A stretch of DNA of 64,000 nucleotides, from NCBI GenBank assembly GCA_037043455.1, contig JAWPHD010001809.1, forward strand, positions 62,001 to 126,000. The letters run 5' to 3'. Each line of letters opens with the position of its first letter. The first letter of the stretch is position 1. Shown piece by piece: positions 11,739 to 22,550 of this stretch. The DNA comes from Cyrtodaria siliqua. Lineage: Eukaryota > Mollusca > Bivalvia > Adapedonta > Hiatellidae. The notes under the pieces were generated by a model. It did no database searches and was not told the origin of the DNA. It saw nothing but the letters and a program-made list of their open reading frames with translations. The translations under genes were made by a program, and so were the position numbers.

Positions 11739-11932
11739 TCGTCCGTCGGATGGGGACGTAAACCGGGCGGTCACGTGTATCGGTCTATCAACCGAGCACG
11801 TTAAAGAACCATAGGAATCTATTCGATAATAAGAGTAGGGCAGGTTCCCGGATTCCTATGTATCCTTCCCCTCTCTCTGGGGCGGCTCTAAATAACCTGT
11901 ACTGTGTTGATGAGCCGTTAAACAACATTCAA
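11739..11932 (+). mobile_element. 5'-truncated SINE, same family as 53508-53822
   Basis: It starts at TCGTCCGTCGGATGGGGACG and ends GAGCCGTTAAACAACATTCAA. It is bounded by TTCATTGCCTATAC (11725-11738) and TTCATCGCCTATAC (11933-11946), a 14-bp target duplication with one mismatch. The tRNA-like head of the full-length copy at 53.5 kb is missing, as expected for incomplete reverse transcription. Confidence 0.8.
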
Positions 11933-12071
11933 TTCATCGCCTATACAATGAGGTGGTTACATTACATTGAGAAGAGCATGCATACTATTGTCATGGAGTA
12001 AATCTACAATAGAGCACTTATAACCACTAGGTAAAAGTGTTCGAAGTACGTTCCTTTTCTTTTTCTGCCCT

Positions 12072-12738
12072 CCAGATGGCATGCATATGGCGATGGACAT
12101 GCTATTTAACTGTCATTATTCCATGTCCAGCGGCGTATTGTCCCCGTATCTAGCAAAATTCTATGCCCCGAAGAGCGAAATAAACAAAATGGAATTTAGT
12201 TGGGAGCAGCGGTTATGAAGCCTGCGCATCAAAAGTAACAGTCAAAATACTAAATTAAAAAGCAGACAACATACCCAGAGCCTTTTTCGGCCGGAGTAGT
12301 GGAACCACCGAATCGAAATATAAACATTTGAAAATGTACCACCGATATCTAAATATAAGTATCGGGCTAAGCGATCTTCAAAGATCGAATGAATAACAGT
12401 TCTGATTGCAAGCGCGGGGAGACTTTTTCCTGCCGCCACACTGCACAAGCAATGCTACTGTGCTATATAAAAGAGTATGAGAATGGATCTTTGGAAACGA
12501 CCGAACACGAGAAATATTGCAGTCTCGGTTTGATTGAGACTGTTCATGAACGGTAGTATAATATGCTTGCTACCGTTCACGCCCCCTAGCCCCGGGTTGA
12601 GCAGAACTCAATATTCATAAAATCAATAGTACAGAATTTTAACCATCCCGAAGATGGCATGCATATGGCGGTGGACATGCTATTTAACTGTCATTATTCC
12701 ATGTCCAGCGGCGTATGGTCCCATTATCTAACAAAATA
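12072..12738. repeat. Pair of ~85-bp direct repeats enclosing ~490 bp
   Basis: The block beginning GATGGCATGCATATGGCG and running through ACATGCTATTTAACTGTCAT, CCATGTCCAGCGGCGTAT and a TATCTA-CAAAAT end occurs at about 12073-12158 and 12653-12738, differing at a handful of bases. Between them is a hairpin (CGGTAG...CTACCG near 12551-12578). The second repeat abuts the LINE remnant. The pair could be short terminal repeats of a non-autonomous retroelement, or a simple duplication. Confidence 0.65.
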
Positions 12739-12744
12739 ACGTTG

Positions 12745-15335
12745 GTTACACTCTTTATCGAAGAGATAGAATAGGTCAAAATGGGGGCGGCGTATTAATC
12801 GGTCCAGGATTCGATAATAGCACAAGAAATCATAGAGTATCGCACAGACTGTGAAAACCTGTGGATAAAAATAGAACAGGATGCAAACCACTCATCATTG
12901 GGGCATACTATAAGCCACATAAACACGACCCACACAGCTCACTTGAATTCAGAAAATCACTAGAACTTGCCAACAAAAGCAAACACGAACGTATGGGTTG
13001 GAGGTGATTTAAACATTTCCAAGATAACATGGAGAAAATGTCCCCCACTCCAGACTGTAAACACCTAACCTGCAACAGGGATTTCATCAACACACTAAAC
13101 GACAGCAATTTTCAACAGATGGTCAAAACACCCACAAGAGACAAACACATGCTTGATATCTTTCGCATAAACAACCCCACACTCATAACAAAGCCAAAAC
13201 CATACCATGCTTAAGCGACCATGGCATCGTCCTAATAGATATTAATGTCTCCGCCAAACTAAAGCCCAGAATTCAGACAGATATCCTTATACAAAAGGGC
13301 TGACTGGGACAGAATGAAGTCCATGATACTTGATTATCATCAGGATATGTTAAACTCCCAAATACATGACACACTCAACACCGAGGATCTCTGGAATCAC
13401 ACTAGACACAGCATGCCAGAAGTTTGTGCCAACCAAAATGACACAAATTAGGGACGAACTCCCTTGGATCATACGAGAACTAAAACGCCTCTACAGAAAA
13501 CGTGATATGTATATAAAAAGCAGCGCACATCAAACAGGTTAAAAGACAAGGATCATTACTAAAACATCAAACACCTAACACGCAAAAGAACAAAACGTGC
13601 ATGCCAAAACTGTCTTGAAGGCATTCTGAATGTAAAGCAAGATAGTAACAACAAACAAAACACAAACAAACCAAACACTAAGACATTGTACAGTCTATTA
13701 GAACACTCAAAACAAGACTCAACCAGTGTAGCTCACTACATCTGCCACCAAGATAATGTAAAGAAGGCGGCGACACTGAACGAACAGTTTCAATCAGTAT
13801 TTAGCCCAAAGTGACTCCTATCCCTAAAATCGTTAATTGAAATAAAACTCCAGAACTTAGCAGGCGCCCAGAGGAATGTAAGGCACACAGTAAAATGACT
13901 TCGAAATATCCATCAAAAGAATAGAAAAAAATGCTATCAAATTTAAACCCACATAAAGTTGCAGGCCTAGACCAAATGAAACCCATTATTCTGAAAACTC
14001 TTTGAAAAGATATTTCTCCTATAATACAAACAATATTCCAGAAAGCAGTTAAAACTTGAGAATTACCCTCTATATGGAAAGGTGCAAATGTTACTCCAAA
14101 AACGGCGACAAATCCAACCCTGCGAACTACCGACCTATCTCTCTCACATGTATTTTCTGTAAACTCTAGAACATATTGTCGCCTCCTCAATCGTTAAACA
14201 CTTCAGTATACTAGGATTATTTTATGAACTACAACATGGTGTCCATGAAAGACGGTTATGTGAAACGCAGCTCATAATGCTAAGTGATGCACTAAAGGTG
14301 TTCTCTCCAAGAAACAAATAGACCTGATTCTAATTGATTTGATAAGGTCAGCCATGAGAAACTGATTCTCAAGCTGAGCTTATATGGGATCAGAGGTAAT
14401 ACTCTCATATGGATAAAGTCATTCTCAGACAACCGCACACACAGTGTGGTTGTCAACGGACACACACAGTGTGGTTGTCAACGGATCCAAGTCATCATCA
14501 ATACCTGTCTCTACTGGAGTGCCACAAGGATGCGTCCTCGGCCCAATACTTTTTCTGCATATATAAATGACCTCCCAACAGATGTCAATTCCCGGGTTAG
14601 GTTATTTGCATATGACACTTCCATTTACATTAAAATCACTTCAGAAACAATCAGAAACACAATAAAATGATATAACCAAACTTGAAAAACGGGAAACAAA
14701 ATGGGATATGGAATATACTCCCTTAAAATGCCAAGTCATCCATATCACCATGTCTAAAACAGCCGTAGACACTTCATACTACATCCATAATACGCAATTC
14801 AAAGCAACAACATCAGCAAAACATCTTGGCGTTGACATTTCAGACGATCTAACGTGGAACACACACATAGACATTATCGCGAAAAAACAAATCAAACATT
14901 ATGATTCCTCCGCAGAAACGTCAAAGTAGACTCAGAACCACTTAAGTATATGGCCTTCAAAACGTTAGTCCGACCCCAAGTCGAGTACCTCTCCACTGTC
15001 TTGTCTCCCAACAATGAATGCTACATAACCCAGATCGAAGCTGTTCAAAGCAGGGCTGCTCGATGGACAAAGAATGAATATGGACAACTTTCCAGTGTCA
15101 CAGAGAGGACTATCCCACTTGAGGACTATCTGACAATGACGAACAGACGGTCTAGACAACTACACCCGCTTCAATTTAGAGTAATAGGCACGACATCAGA
15201 CTATTATAAGTACTCATAATTCCCCAGAACAAAAGTTCACTGGAATGCCCTTGCCCCAGTTATCCCCACCCTACCAAATATAGAGCTGTTTAACTCTGAA
15301 GTTAGCATAGTGGAACATGCCTCACCATAAGTTAA
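12745..15335 (+). pseudogene. Decayed CR1/jockey-like non-LTR retrotransposon (endonuclease plus reverse transcriptase)
   Basis: Reading across frames gives, in order: endonuclease-like segments (KPLIIGAYYKPHKHDPHSS near 12880, VWVGGDLNISKITW near 12995), an SDHGI-like segment near 13215, the reverse transcriptase entry NYRPISLTC near 14125, TGVPQGCVLGPILF near 14512, RLFAYDTSIY near 14603, and the thumb/C-terminal part (HLGVDISDDLTWNTHI near 14822, then WNALAPVIP near 15242). The order and motifs are those of CR1/jockey-type elements. The frame is broken by many stops and frameshifts, including a 25-bp tandem duplication at about 14434-14483. The first catalytic aspartate of FADD has become tyrosine (codon 14611-14613), so the enzyme is dead. 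No target duplication or tail could be placed. Confidence 0.85.
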
Positions 15336-15339
15336 AAAA

Positions 15340-16235
15340 AATCCAGGGCAAGTGACATTTTAGTCAGGGCAAGTGAACCTTTGAAGTCTACTTGCCCTGG
15401 GCTATTCACCCATTTTAATTTTCTTGGAATCACTTTAATGTGGCGACTACTCCTCTGAAACTACTTGACAGATGTGTCATGAAACTTCACAGCAATGTTG
15501 CTCTTGATGTCTAGTAATACATGTCAGCCGGCAATTCAAAGATGGCCGCCACGGCTAAAAATAAATTTTACAAATACAATTTCTTGCCGGCCACTTCCCA
15601 AAAACCATAACTGTTATTGATTTGGAACCTTAAACCAAAATGACTGTAATGCCATGTAGTTGGTCCGAACCAACATTCATTTCGATTCGATGTCAAACAT
15701 GGCGACCAGAGCTCATCTTTGTTTATATAGGGTTATACAAGAAAAACGTGTAGCGACAACTCCTCTGAAACAACTCCATGGATTTCCATGAAACTAAAAT
15801 AATTTTGCTCTTGCTGTCTCTTTGGTTCTAGCAAAGAAACAGACCGGCCTGAAATTCAAGATGGCTGCCTTAGCTACAAATATATTTTACACAATACAAG
15901 TTTGTGGCGACTACTCCTCAAAAACCATAAGTAATATTGCTTTGGAATCTTTACTAAAATGACTGGCATGACATGTAGTTGGTCCTACACAAAACTCATT
16001 TCGATTCAATGTCAAACATGGCCACCAGCGGCCATTTTCGTTTACATAGAGTTATATAGGGAAAACGTGTGGCGATTACTCTGAAAATACTTGATTGATT
16101 TTCATGATACTTTACAGGAATGATACTCTAATGTCTAGTTGGTCCTAAATAAACATCAGGTCGGCTGGAAATTCAAAATGGCCGCCACAGCTAAAATACA
16201 TTTTTAAAAATACAAGTTCATGGCGACTATTAAAA
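15340..16235 (+). repeat. Three tandem copies of a ~310-bp unit
   Basis: Landmarks recur at intervals of about 310 bp: GGCGACTACTCCTCTGAAA at 15442, AGCGACAACTCCTCTGAAA at 15751 and GGCGATTACTCTGAAAA at 16071. Each is followed by a CATGA-AC-T stretch and a block with ATTCAA-ATGGC-GCC-TAGCTA. A half-unit echo (GTAGTTGGTCC, TTCGATTC-ATGTCAAACATGG) occurs in the first two. Noncoding. Confidence 0.75.
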
Positions 16236-16649
16236 AAAGAAGAAGATTTTTAACCAACTATCTCAAACAATAACTTGCCACTTTCTACAACCCTTACAAA
16301 TGAACTTCAGGAGGCCTCTTGCTCAGTAGATAAGGACACCTCGGCTTGAGAGATCTATATCATATAACAAGAAACGCTTCGCCAATAACAATCATACAAA
16401 TTCATACAATATTTAATCTTAACTATAGGAACAGCTCAACTCAAAACCATTTGCTCACTAATGTTTTCGCCATTCAGTACGCAGTACTTTGATATTTCAA
16501 ATGATCTAAAGTATTAACATATTACCATCAACTCATGTTAGCAAAATTATCAGTCACCTGGAACGCGCAAGAAACGGTCCTGCAGACACGTACATGTTTA
16601 AACAGTTCCGTGTTTATACTAGTATTAAAAAATGCTTAGTTATATTTGC
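16236..16649. other. Unassigned DNA before the right inverted arm
   Basis: Noncoding, with no tandem unit or recognisable repeat found by eye. Confidence 0.45.
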
Positions 16650-17405
16650 TATATACCATCCTAGATTGATAAATATAAGGCATAATTATTGTATTATCAA
16701 CAAATGGTCCCGGAAAATAAGTGTTAAATTAAAAAGTAAAAACCTGATTTTGTTTGTCATTTGTTTTAATAGAAGAATCTGAGCGCTAAGAGCCATATAG
16801 CCAAAATCATCTCCATGACCCCGGAAAGTAAATCATTAATTACAAAGTCATTTTATTATATTTGTATAGAAAGAATGCATAGTTATATCCGGTAAGCCAT
16901 CATACATTGATAAATATCAATTTAAATAATAAGAATACGCAGTTTACACCAAACTTTATATAATTCATACAACTAGTTTATAATCATCAATTAAAAAAAG
17001 TTCCGGAAAGTTTTAAATTACAAAGTCAAAATATTATTTTTATATAAATATGTTTTAATATCTATTTTAATTGAACCGTTCTGCGTTTATAAAAAAAACA
17101 TTTAAAAGAAATATTAACCCTCCGTTTATCATTGACTGGACATAAGGCACACACCCTGTCTTTTTTACCCATTTCCCAAACAACTGAAAATCGTTCCGAC
17201 TTTTAGTAGTCACCGTCGAATGGCCGCAATGACCGAAACACGCATGTCAACCGGTAGGTGAAAAGACGGCAGAACGAAAAGACGACAAATGCAGCGCGAA
17301 AAAATGGCAGTACGAAAAGACAAAAGAACGACAGAACGAAAAGACGACAGATTAGACGCGAAAATACTACAGAAGGCTACACGAAATAATGAAAAGACGA
17401 CAATA
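16650..17405 (-). repeat. Right arm of the ~750-bp inverted repeat pair
   Basis: Reverse-orientation partner of 10412-11155. Landmarks here are GAAGAATCTGAGCGCTAAGA, CCAAAATCATCTCCATGACC, CCGTTTATCATTGACTGGAC and AATGGCCGCAATGACCG, followed by the CGAAAAGACGAC tract. The arms have diverged by substitutions and small indels, so this is not a recent duplication. Confidence 0.75.
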
Positions 17406-17600
17406 TCAAATGGCGTCTTTTCATCTTTTCGCGTGGCGTTCTTTCGTCTTTTTGCTCTTGAAATGTCTTCTTTTTTTTCTGTCGTTCTTTCGGATTTTCG
17501 TTCTTTCGTCTTTTCGCGCTGCGTTTGTCGTCTTTTCGTCCTGTCGTCTTTTTGTTCTATCGTATTTTGGTGGCGAATTAACCAATAAACAAAAAGACGA
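17257..17600. repeat. Palindromic tract of GTCGTCTTTTCG motifs
   Basis: The left half repeats CGAAAAGACGAC-type motifs and the right half repeats the complement, GTCGTCTTTTCG, with the turning point near 17405. AAATGCAGCGCGAAAA on the left mirrors TTTTCGCGCTGCGTTT on the right. Open frames on both strands are a consequence of the low-complexity motif. Confidence 0.75.
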
Positions 17601-17605
17601 AAAAT

Positions 17606-18338
17606 GGCAGAAATCAGCCCCCATAGTGCTTTCGTAACTTGTGTATAACTTCATATATATCCGGTACTAGTGGACAGATTGACTTTATAAGTGCCCGCAA
17701 TTGCTATCGATTCTCTCGAAATGGCTTAACGGTGTCTCGGTCGATGACAGCTAGCAGCTACTTCCTTATGATACTGTTCAGACGAAGTTTGCCAAAATAG
17801 ACATTAATTATAAATGGGTTAGTATTTCATGTGAAAAGAAGTGGGTTTGGCAACTGAACTACGCACTTTAATCAAAGTACTGAAAGTACTGAGCGGCGAA
17901 GTTTGGTCGAAGAAGGTTTACTGCATTTGTTTTGTTATATTTTTATTGAAACAAAGTTATGCCATTTATGTGAAGAAGCCTGCCGGCAGTTTTATTATGA
18001 CACTATTATCAAATGTGGAATGTACTGTAAACTGCAAGCAATCTTTGTGGGTGCAGAAGTGACGTTCGATGTCCAATAGCTTTATTGGTGAACTAACTTG
18101 AAGGAGAAAATTCAATTTATTACATTTCTATGGGTGAAAGATTGGGATTTCTCAGTAAAAGAATATTCATAATCGCTAAATATTAATAACTAACTCCGAA
18201 CACTAAGAAAAACAACCGCGACATTGAGTTATGACGTCAATAACATGTTGGTGACGTCGAGTCATCCACCAATAACGCTAAATAAAGCGAATAATTCTGG
18301 TTAAAATCATACATAATCTGATTAAAAATGTAATAAAT
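17606..18338. other. Unassigned DNA, no gene seen
   Basis: A 73-codon open frame near 17841-18062 has no recognisable domain. No repeat structure was noticed. Confidence 0.45.
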
Positions 18339-18501
18339 AGATTATTTAACTGTTGGGATCGATTATAGGGAAATACTTCACTCGATGGTAGACGTGTGTT
18401 GTTTTTTCACTTACTCGCTTACGCTCGTTCGTGAAAAGAACCACACGTCTACCATCTCGTGAAGGATTTCCCGATAATCGATCCCAGCAGTTAAATAATC
18501 T
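18339..18501. mobile_element. 163-bp foldback element
   Basis: The arms begin AGATTATTTAACTG and end CAGTTAAATAATCT. They continue inward through GGGATCGATTAT, CCATGGTAGACGTGTG-like sequence and TTTTCAC, with a loop of about 20 bp centred on 18418. Pairing is nearly complete, as in palindromic MITEs. Target duplication not clear. Confidence 0.7.
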
Positions 18502-19833
18502 CTATATAACAAATAGTGAGCGAGATACATGAACATGCAGTAAAGCTTCCAATGAGCTTTTTGATCATTTGGGTAATTTACCCATTGGTAAATATCTAAA
18601 TGGATATTTCATGATTTAAATTGGGTAAAATAAAACGATAACATTGTGTGACATTGTTTTGGCGTGGCATTCCACTAATATTGTACAGCATTACACACAA
18701 TGCAACTCATCAAATAAACTTATTTTATAGTAAGCTTTATGCAAGGTGACTGGGTGGTCCTTCAACAACCCATGCATTGCTCACCTTGCATTTGTTGTTT
18801 TATTATTTGACAATTTCGATTATTTTATTGGTGCCCATGCTTTTGGTTTTAATTGGGTATTTTGACATTTTTAATTTTATATTTAATTTGCTTATCTGCA
18901 TACACAGTTTTAAAGAGGCACATTGCACTCGTGAAATGGTTATCAAGCATTGAAATAATTATATATCCAGTAGCATGTTGAAATGGAACCTGCTTTCATA
19001 TAAATATTTGTTTGTTTGTTGATTTTTCGGTTTTTATCGTCTTCAGCAATATCTGTAAATATATTATTGGTTCAATGTAATCACCAGTTAATACTATACA
19101 CAAAAAAGTTGCTTTATAGTATTCCTATAACTAGACGTATCACTGAAGGTGATAAATACACCTCCACCCATAAACATTGTTTTTAGTAAGATCAAGGGCA
19201 ATAACTTTGCATGATATTGTGTGAGCCGCACCAAAATTGTGTCATTTACACTTCATGTTTATCTAGCCGTTTATTTTGTTGTTGTATTGAGGGCCGCTAA
19301 AAGTAGCCGATCAGCTTATCAAAGCAGGAGGGTACATCACCCGCCTACCGGCTATAAAGCACCTATAGACCGAAATATTTGTGAAAGGGAGGTAACTCCA
19401 TACAGAAGCGAAATATACCTATTGCTTTTACTAATATTTCTTTTAAAATTATTATTATTATTTATTTATTTTTTGATCGACCATTCAGTTCATAATTATA
19501 TAACTGATTAAAGTAAAACTCTATATCACAATATACATTTTAAAGGTTGTCATGAAACCTTTAAGTATAAATAGAAATGAAATGCAAAAATAAAGACTGA
19601 GAAAAAAAACCTTCAATGAATTTGATCTGAAATGCCGTGAAAGGCCATTTTTAAAGCGATTTCTAGTAACCCCACCCATCAAAATAACCAGGTACACCGC
19701 GTTTTAATTCCGTCATTGTGGACATAATGGGTGTGTGTTACTGTTACAAAGCAATATAAACCCATATTAACTACTATTATGATTTATTGACACTGGTGGC
19801 AAACAGTCATTTCTCCATATCGTAGAAAATGTA
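18502..19833. other. Unassigned DNA, no gene seen
   Basis: A perfect 10-bp inverted repeat (TGCAAGGTGA at 18740-18749, TCACCTTGCA at 18781-18790) forms a hairpin. A 96-codon open frame at 19221-19511 ends in a leucine-rich run and has no recognisable family. Otherwise nothing. Confidence 0.45.
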
Positions 19834-19837
19834 TTGA

Positions 19838-20309
19838 GGTGTAACACACCCATTGATTGTTGCATTGAGTTGTGTGTGAATTAAAATTTAAATGCCATGT
19901 TGTCATTCATATCTGGGCCCAAATTAAAAATGAATAACTTACATTCTCATCACAAATGAGACATATGCTGCCAAAAAATCCACAGAAAAATGGGGGTCAT
20001 GTATCTTCTAAGAAAGAACTTGTCTCATGAATGAATGGTCCCTTTAAAAACATAAACACTGAGATGCCATAATATTGTATTCATACACTCATTTCCATAT
20101 AAGCAAAATAAATTAAAAACTCACAATTTTAACATGGCAGTGCTTGAAAAATGTAACAAATAGATCAACAATGTGATATAAACCAAAAGTAGCACTTTAA
20201 ATTAGTGAAAATGCCTTTTTTCACAAAAAGAAATGAGAATTATTTATTGACGCCATTATGCGACTACCCCAGGCCGACACTTCCTGTGTTGCAATGGGTG
20301 TGTTACACC
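19838..20309 (+). mobile_element. Non-autonomous DNA transposon, 472 bp, TTGA target duplication
   Basis: The ends are GGTGTAACACACCCATTG and its complement CAATGGGTGTGTTACACC, an 18-bp perfect terminal inverted repeat. TTGA flanks both sides (19834-19837 and 20310-20313). A copy of the same length lies inverted at 31569-32039. No transposase is encoded; short open frames are incidental. Subterminal sequence (AAATGCC-TTTT-TCACAAAAAG, CCAGGC, CACTTCCTGT) is shared with the foldback at 56595-57571. Confidence 0.88.
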
Positions 20310-20313
20310 TTGA

Positions 20314-20994
20314 GGTATACAGGTTTTACGACAGGCGCCGCCATCTTGGATTTTCGTTCTAGATTTGATTTGACAGTGGCTAACATTATAATAATTATTC
20401 TTTATCATTTCGCATAATTTAGAAGTGAAAAGAATCATCTATCAGTTGTTAATAAATCAAAGAATCATATTAAACCGAATACGGAACGAAATCGCTCGAT
20501 TTAAAGAAAAAAACATATTAGTCAAAATGTTGAAGCAAGTTTTTTAACCTCGATTCGGTTCACATATGCCTCATTCCGAAATGGGGAATACATTAACAAT
20601 CTATTTTTATTGTTTGGTACTCGGCTTGACTTAAGTTATTCAGTACAAGAATAATTGATGCACAACATCGTCACCGCAGAAAATATTGCATTTAAAGGAA
20701 TTAACCAAACAGTACAGAGAAAAAACAGAATGCAGCAAATAATTGTAGTAGAGAAAATTATGATATGCTTGTTCGATATTGCTGAAATAGAAAGACCAGA
20801 CTGTACTGTGCCTGTGCCATTAGGGAATACTTTTGGTTTAATTTGTGGAGGTACTATGAACATTAATTTAAAAGTTATTTAATGAAAAAAACAAAACAAA
20901 AAAAAAACACAAAAAAAACCAACAACAACAAAAAACAACAACACGAGCGATTATGCTTAATACTTAACAAACACCCAAGAAAATATGCTGTACA
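20314..20994. other. Unassigned DNA, no gene seen
   Basis: Overlapping open frames of about 75 codons on both strands at 20636-20882 have no known domain. An A-rich CAACAAC/AAAACAAC tract spans 20884-20942. Confidence 0.45.
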
Positions 20995-20998
20995 TTTT

Positions 20999-21210
20999 CT
21001 CCGTGGCCGAATGGTTAACGACGTTGCGTTGTAAACCCACGCCTCTCACCGCTTGTAAGTGAGGAAGTATCGATTTTTATGGATGGCGGAGATGTACAGT
21101 ACCGGGCCAGGAAAAGTGAGTGGTCCGCCTTCACCACAAAGAAATCGACCATCATAAAACCTTACATGTGTTGAAAATGACGCAAAACTCCATAAAACAA
21201 ACACAACCAA
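20999..21210 (+). mobile_element. tRNA-headed SINE, near full length
   Basis: The head CTCCGTGGCCGAATGGTTAA is a Pol III A-box region of leucine/serine tRNA type. It is followed by CACGCCTCTCACCGCTTG, a body with GATGGCGGAGATGTACAGTA, CCAGGAAAAGTGAGTGGTCC and TCACCACAAAGAAATCGACC, and a tail CTTACATGTGTTGAAAATGA-CGCAAAACTCC ending in an ACAAACACAACC repeat. The B-box is eroded here but intact in the copy at 27.72 kb. Confidence 0.8.
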
Positions 21211-21214
21211 GTAT

Positions 21215-22550
21215 TTGTTTAATTATGTCGTACATGTCTATTTAAGTTACAAGTCCAAAACGCTATTCACTGAGACACGACAGCCGAAAAGAAATCCTAA
21301 TAATTTGAGAAACGTGGAACACTCGGTATGTCAAATTTATGTGATTATATTATATTCAGTCAATCAGTCAGTCATCCAGTCAGTCGGTCAACGCCAGCAG
21401 CTGGTTGGTTGTCTTGTACAATACGCTGCTTTATGACGATTATGTATTGCGGGAAACCAGCGTAGAAATAACCGCACATGTATTGCACTAGTCTTGATCA
21501 TCTTTGACGCTTGATTGTAAAACAAGCAAAACAAGCAAGCAAGCGTCGCATATAATCTAGACTTGTCGCTAGATGGACCTAGACCACCATTATTTTTACA
21601 AAGGGTTGTTAATAAATACCTACCCGAAAATATCCAATCCTGACTATGCTGGCCATATAACACACACAATGTAGTATCAGTCATGCCCAGTGCAACACAA
21701 AAATGGGCCTTAGATGATTCGCTGACCTGCTTTTTTTCCCAAAATATTTTCCAAACTGAAAGTAAACATTTTCTTTTTGAATTCTGAGGTCAAAATGACC
21801 AAAGTACACTTCAAACTGTGCTTCACAAAAAGTAGTGCAGCATGTCCAGCTTACCTTCAATTTTCATGCGGTTTTCGCTAGAAGCAAGTTAAATGTTTCA
21901 GAAATAAAGGAAAACATTCAATACATACCAGCCCTGTGTCTTTCACCACTCCTATGCTTCACAGTAACTAACTCAATAGTTTACCTGAGGGAACTTTTGC
22001 GTTCCACCAGATTGGGCCCATGGTACCCGGTCTAGCTCCAGATGGGGCTCAACTATAATGGGGTGACGCCATTTTGGAAATGACGATGATAGCAATAGTT
22101 ACACCAATTCCACTAAATCAGCCGGATGTGCTCGCCTGTTGCATTCGAATGTAGTTTTGTATTAAAGAGTGCTAAACTCTTTCTTTTTCTTTAAAAACAT
22201 TTTTGGAGCAGTTTCCTGTTATTGTTTTGGCTGTAACTGTATCTTGGACATGTTGTTGATATTTGAATATGCAGCTCATCATGCTTTGGACAGTTTTTTA
22301 TATAATTTTTAGAAGTGAAAGTAGACAGGGTATGAAAGGGCAAGGGGTAAAAATAGCGCTGACCTTTGGCCCGGTGTTAGTATACAGCTGAAGAAATGTT
22401 TATTAGAAGATATTCAACCCCTATTTCCTTGTTGATGTCTTCAGCAGACATGTTTGTTTCCATGATAAAGTAAGTTTCCCAGAATTCTAACCAGGTTCGA
22501 ATTTTTAACATTTTGTCAACATTCTCACTTTGGCTGGGGGTGGGGATGGG
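21215..22550. other. Unassigned DNA, no gene seen
   Basis: A short tandem CAGTCAGTCGGTCA-like tract is at 21357-21392. Open frames of up to 98 codons have no recognisable similarity. Confidence 0.45.
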
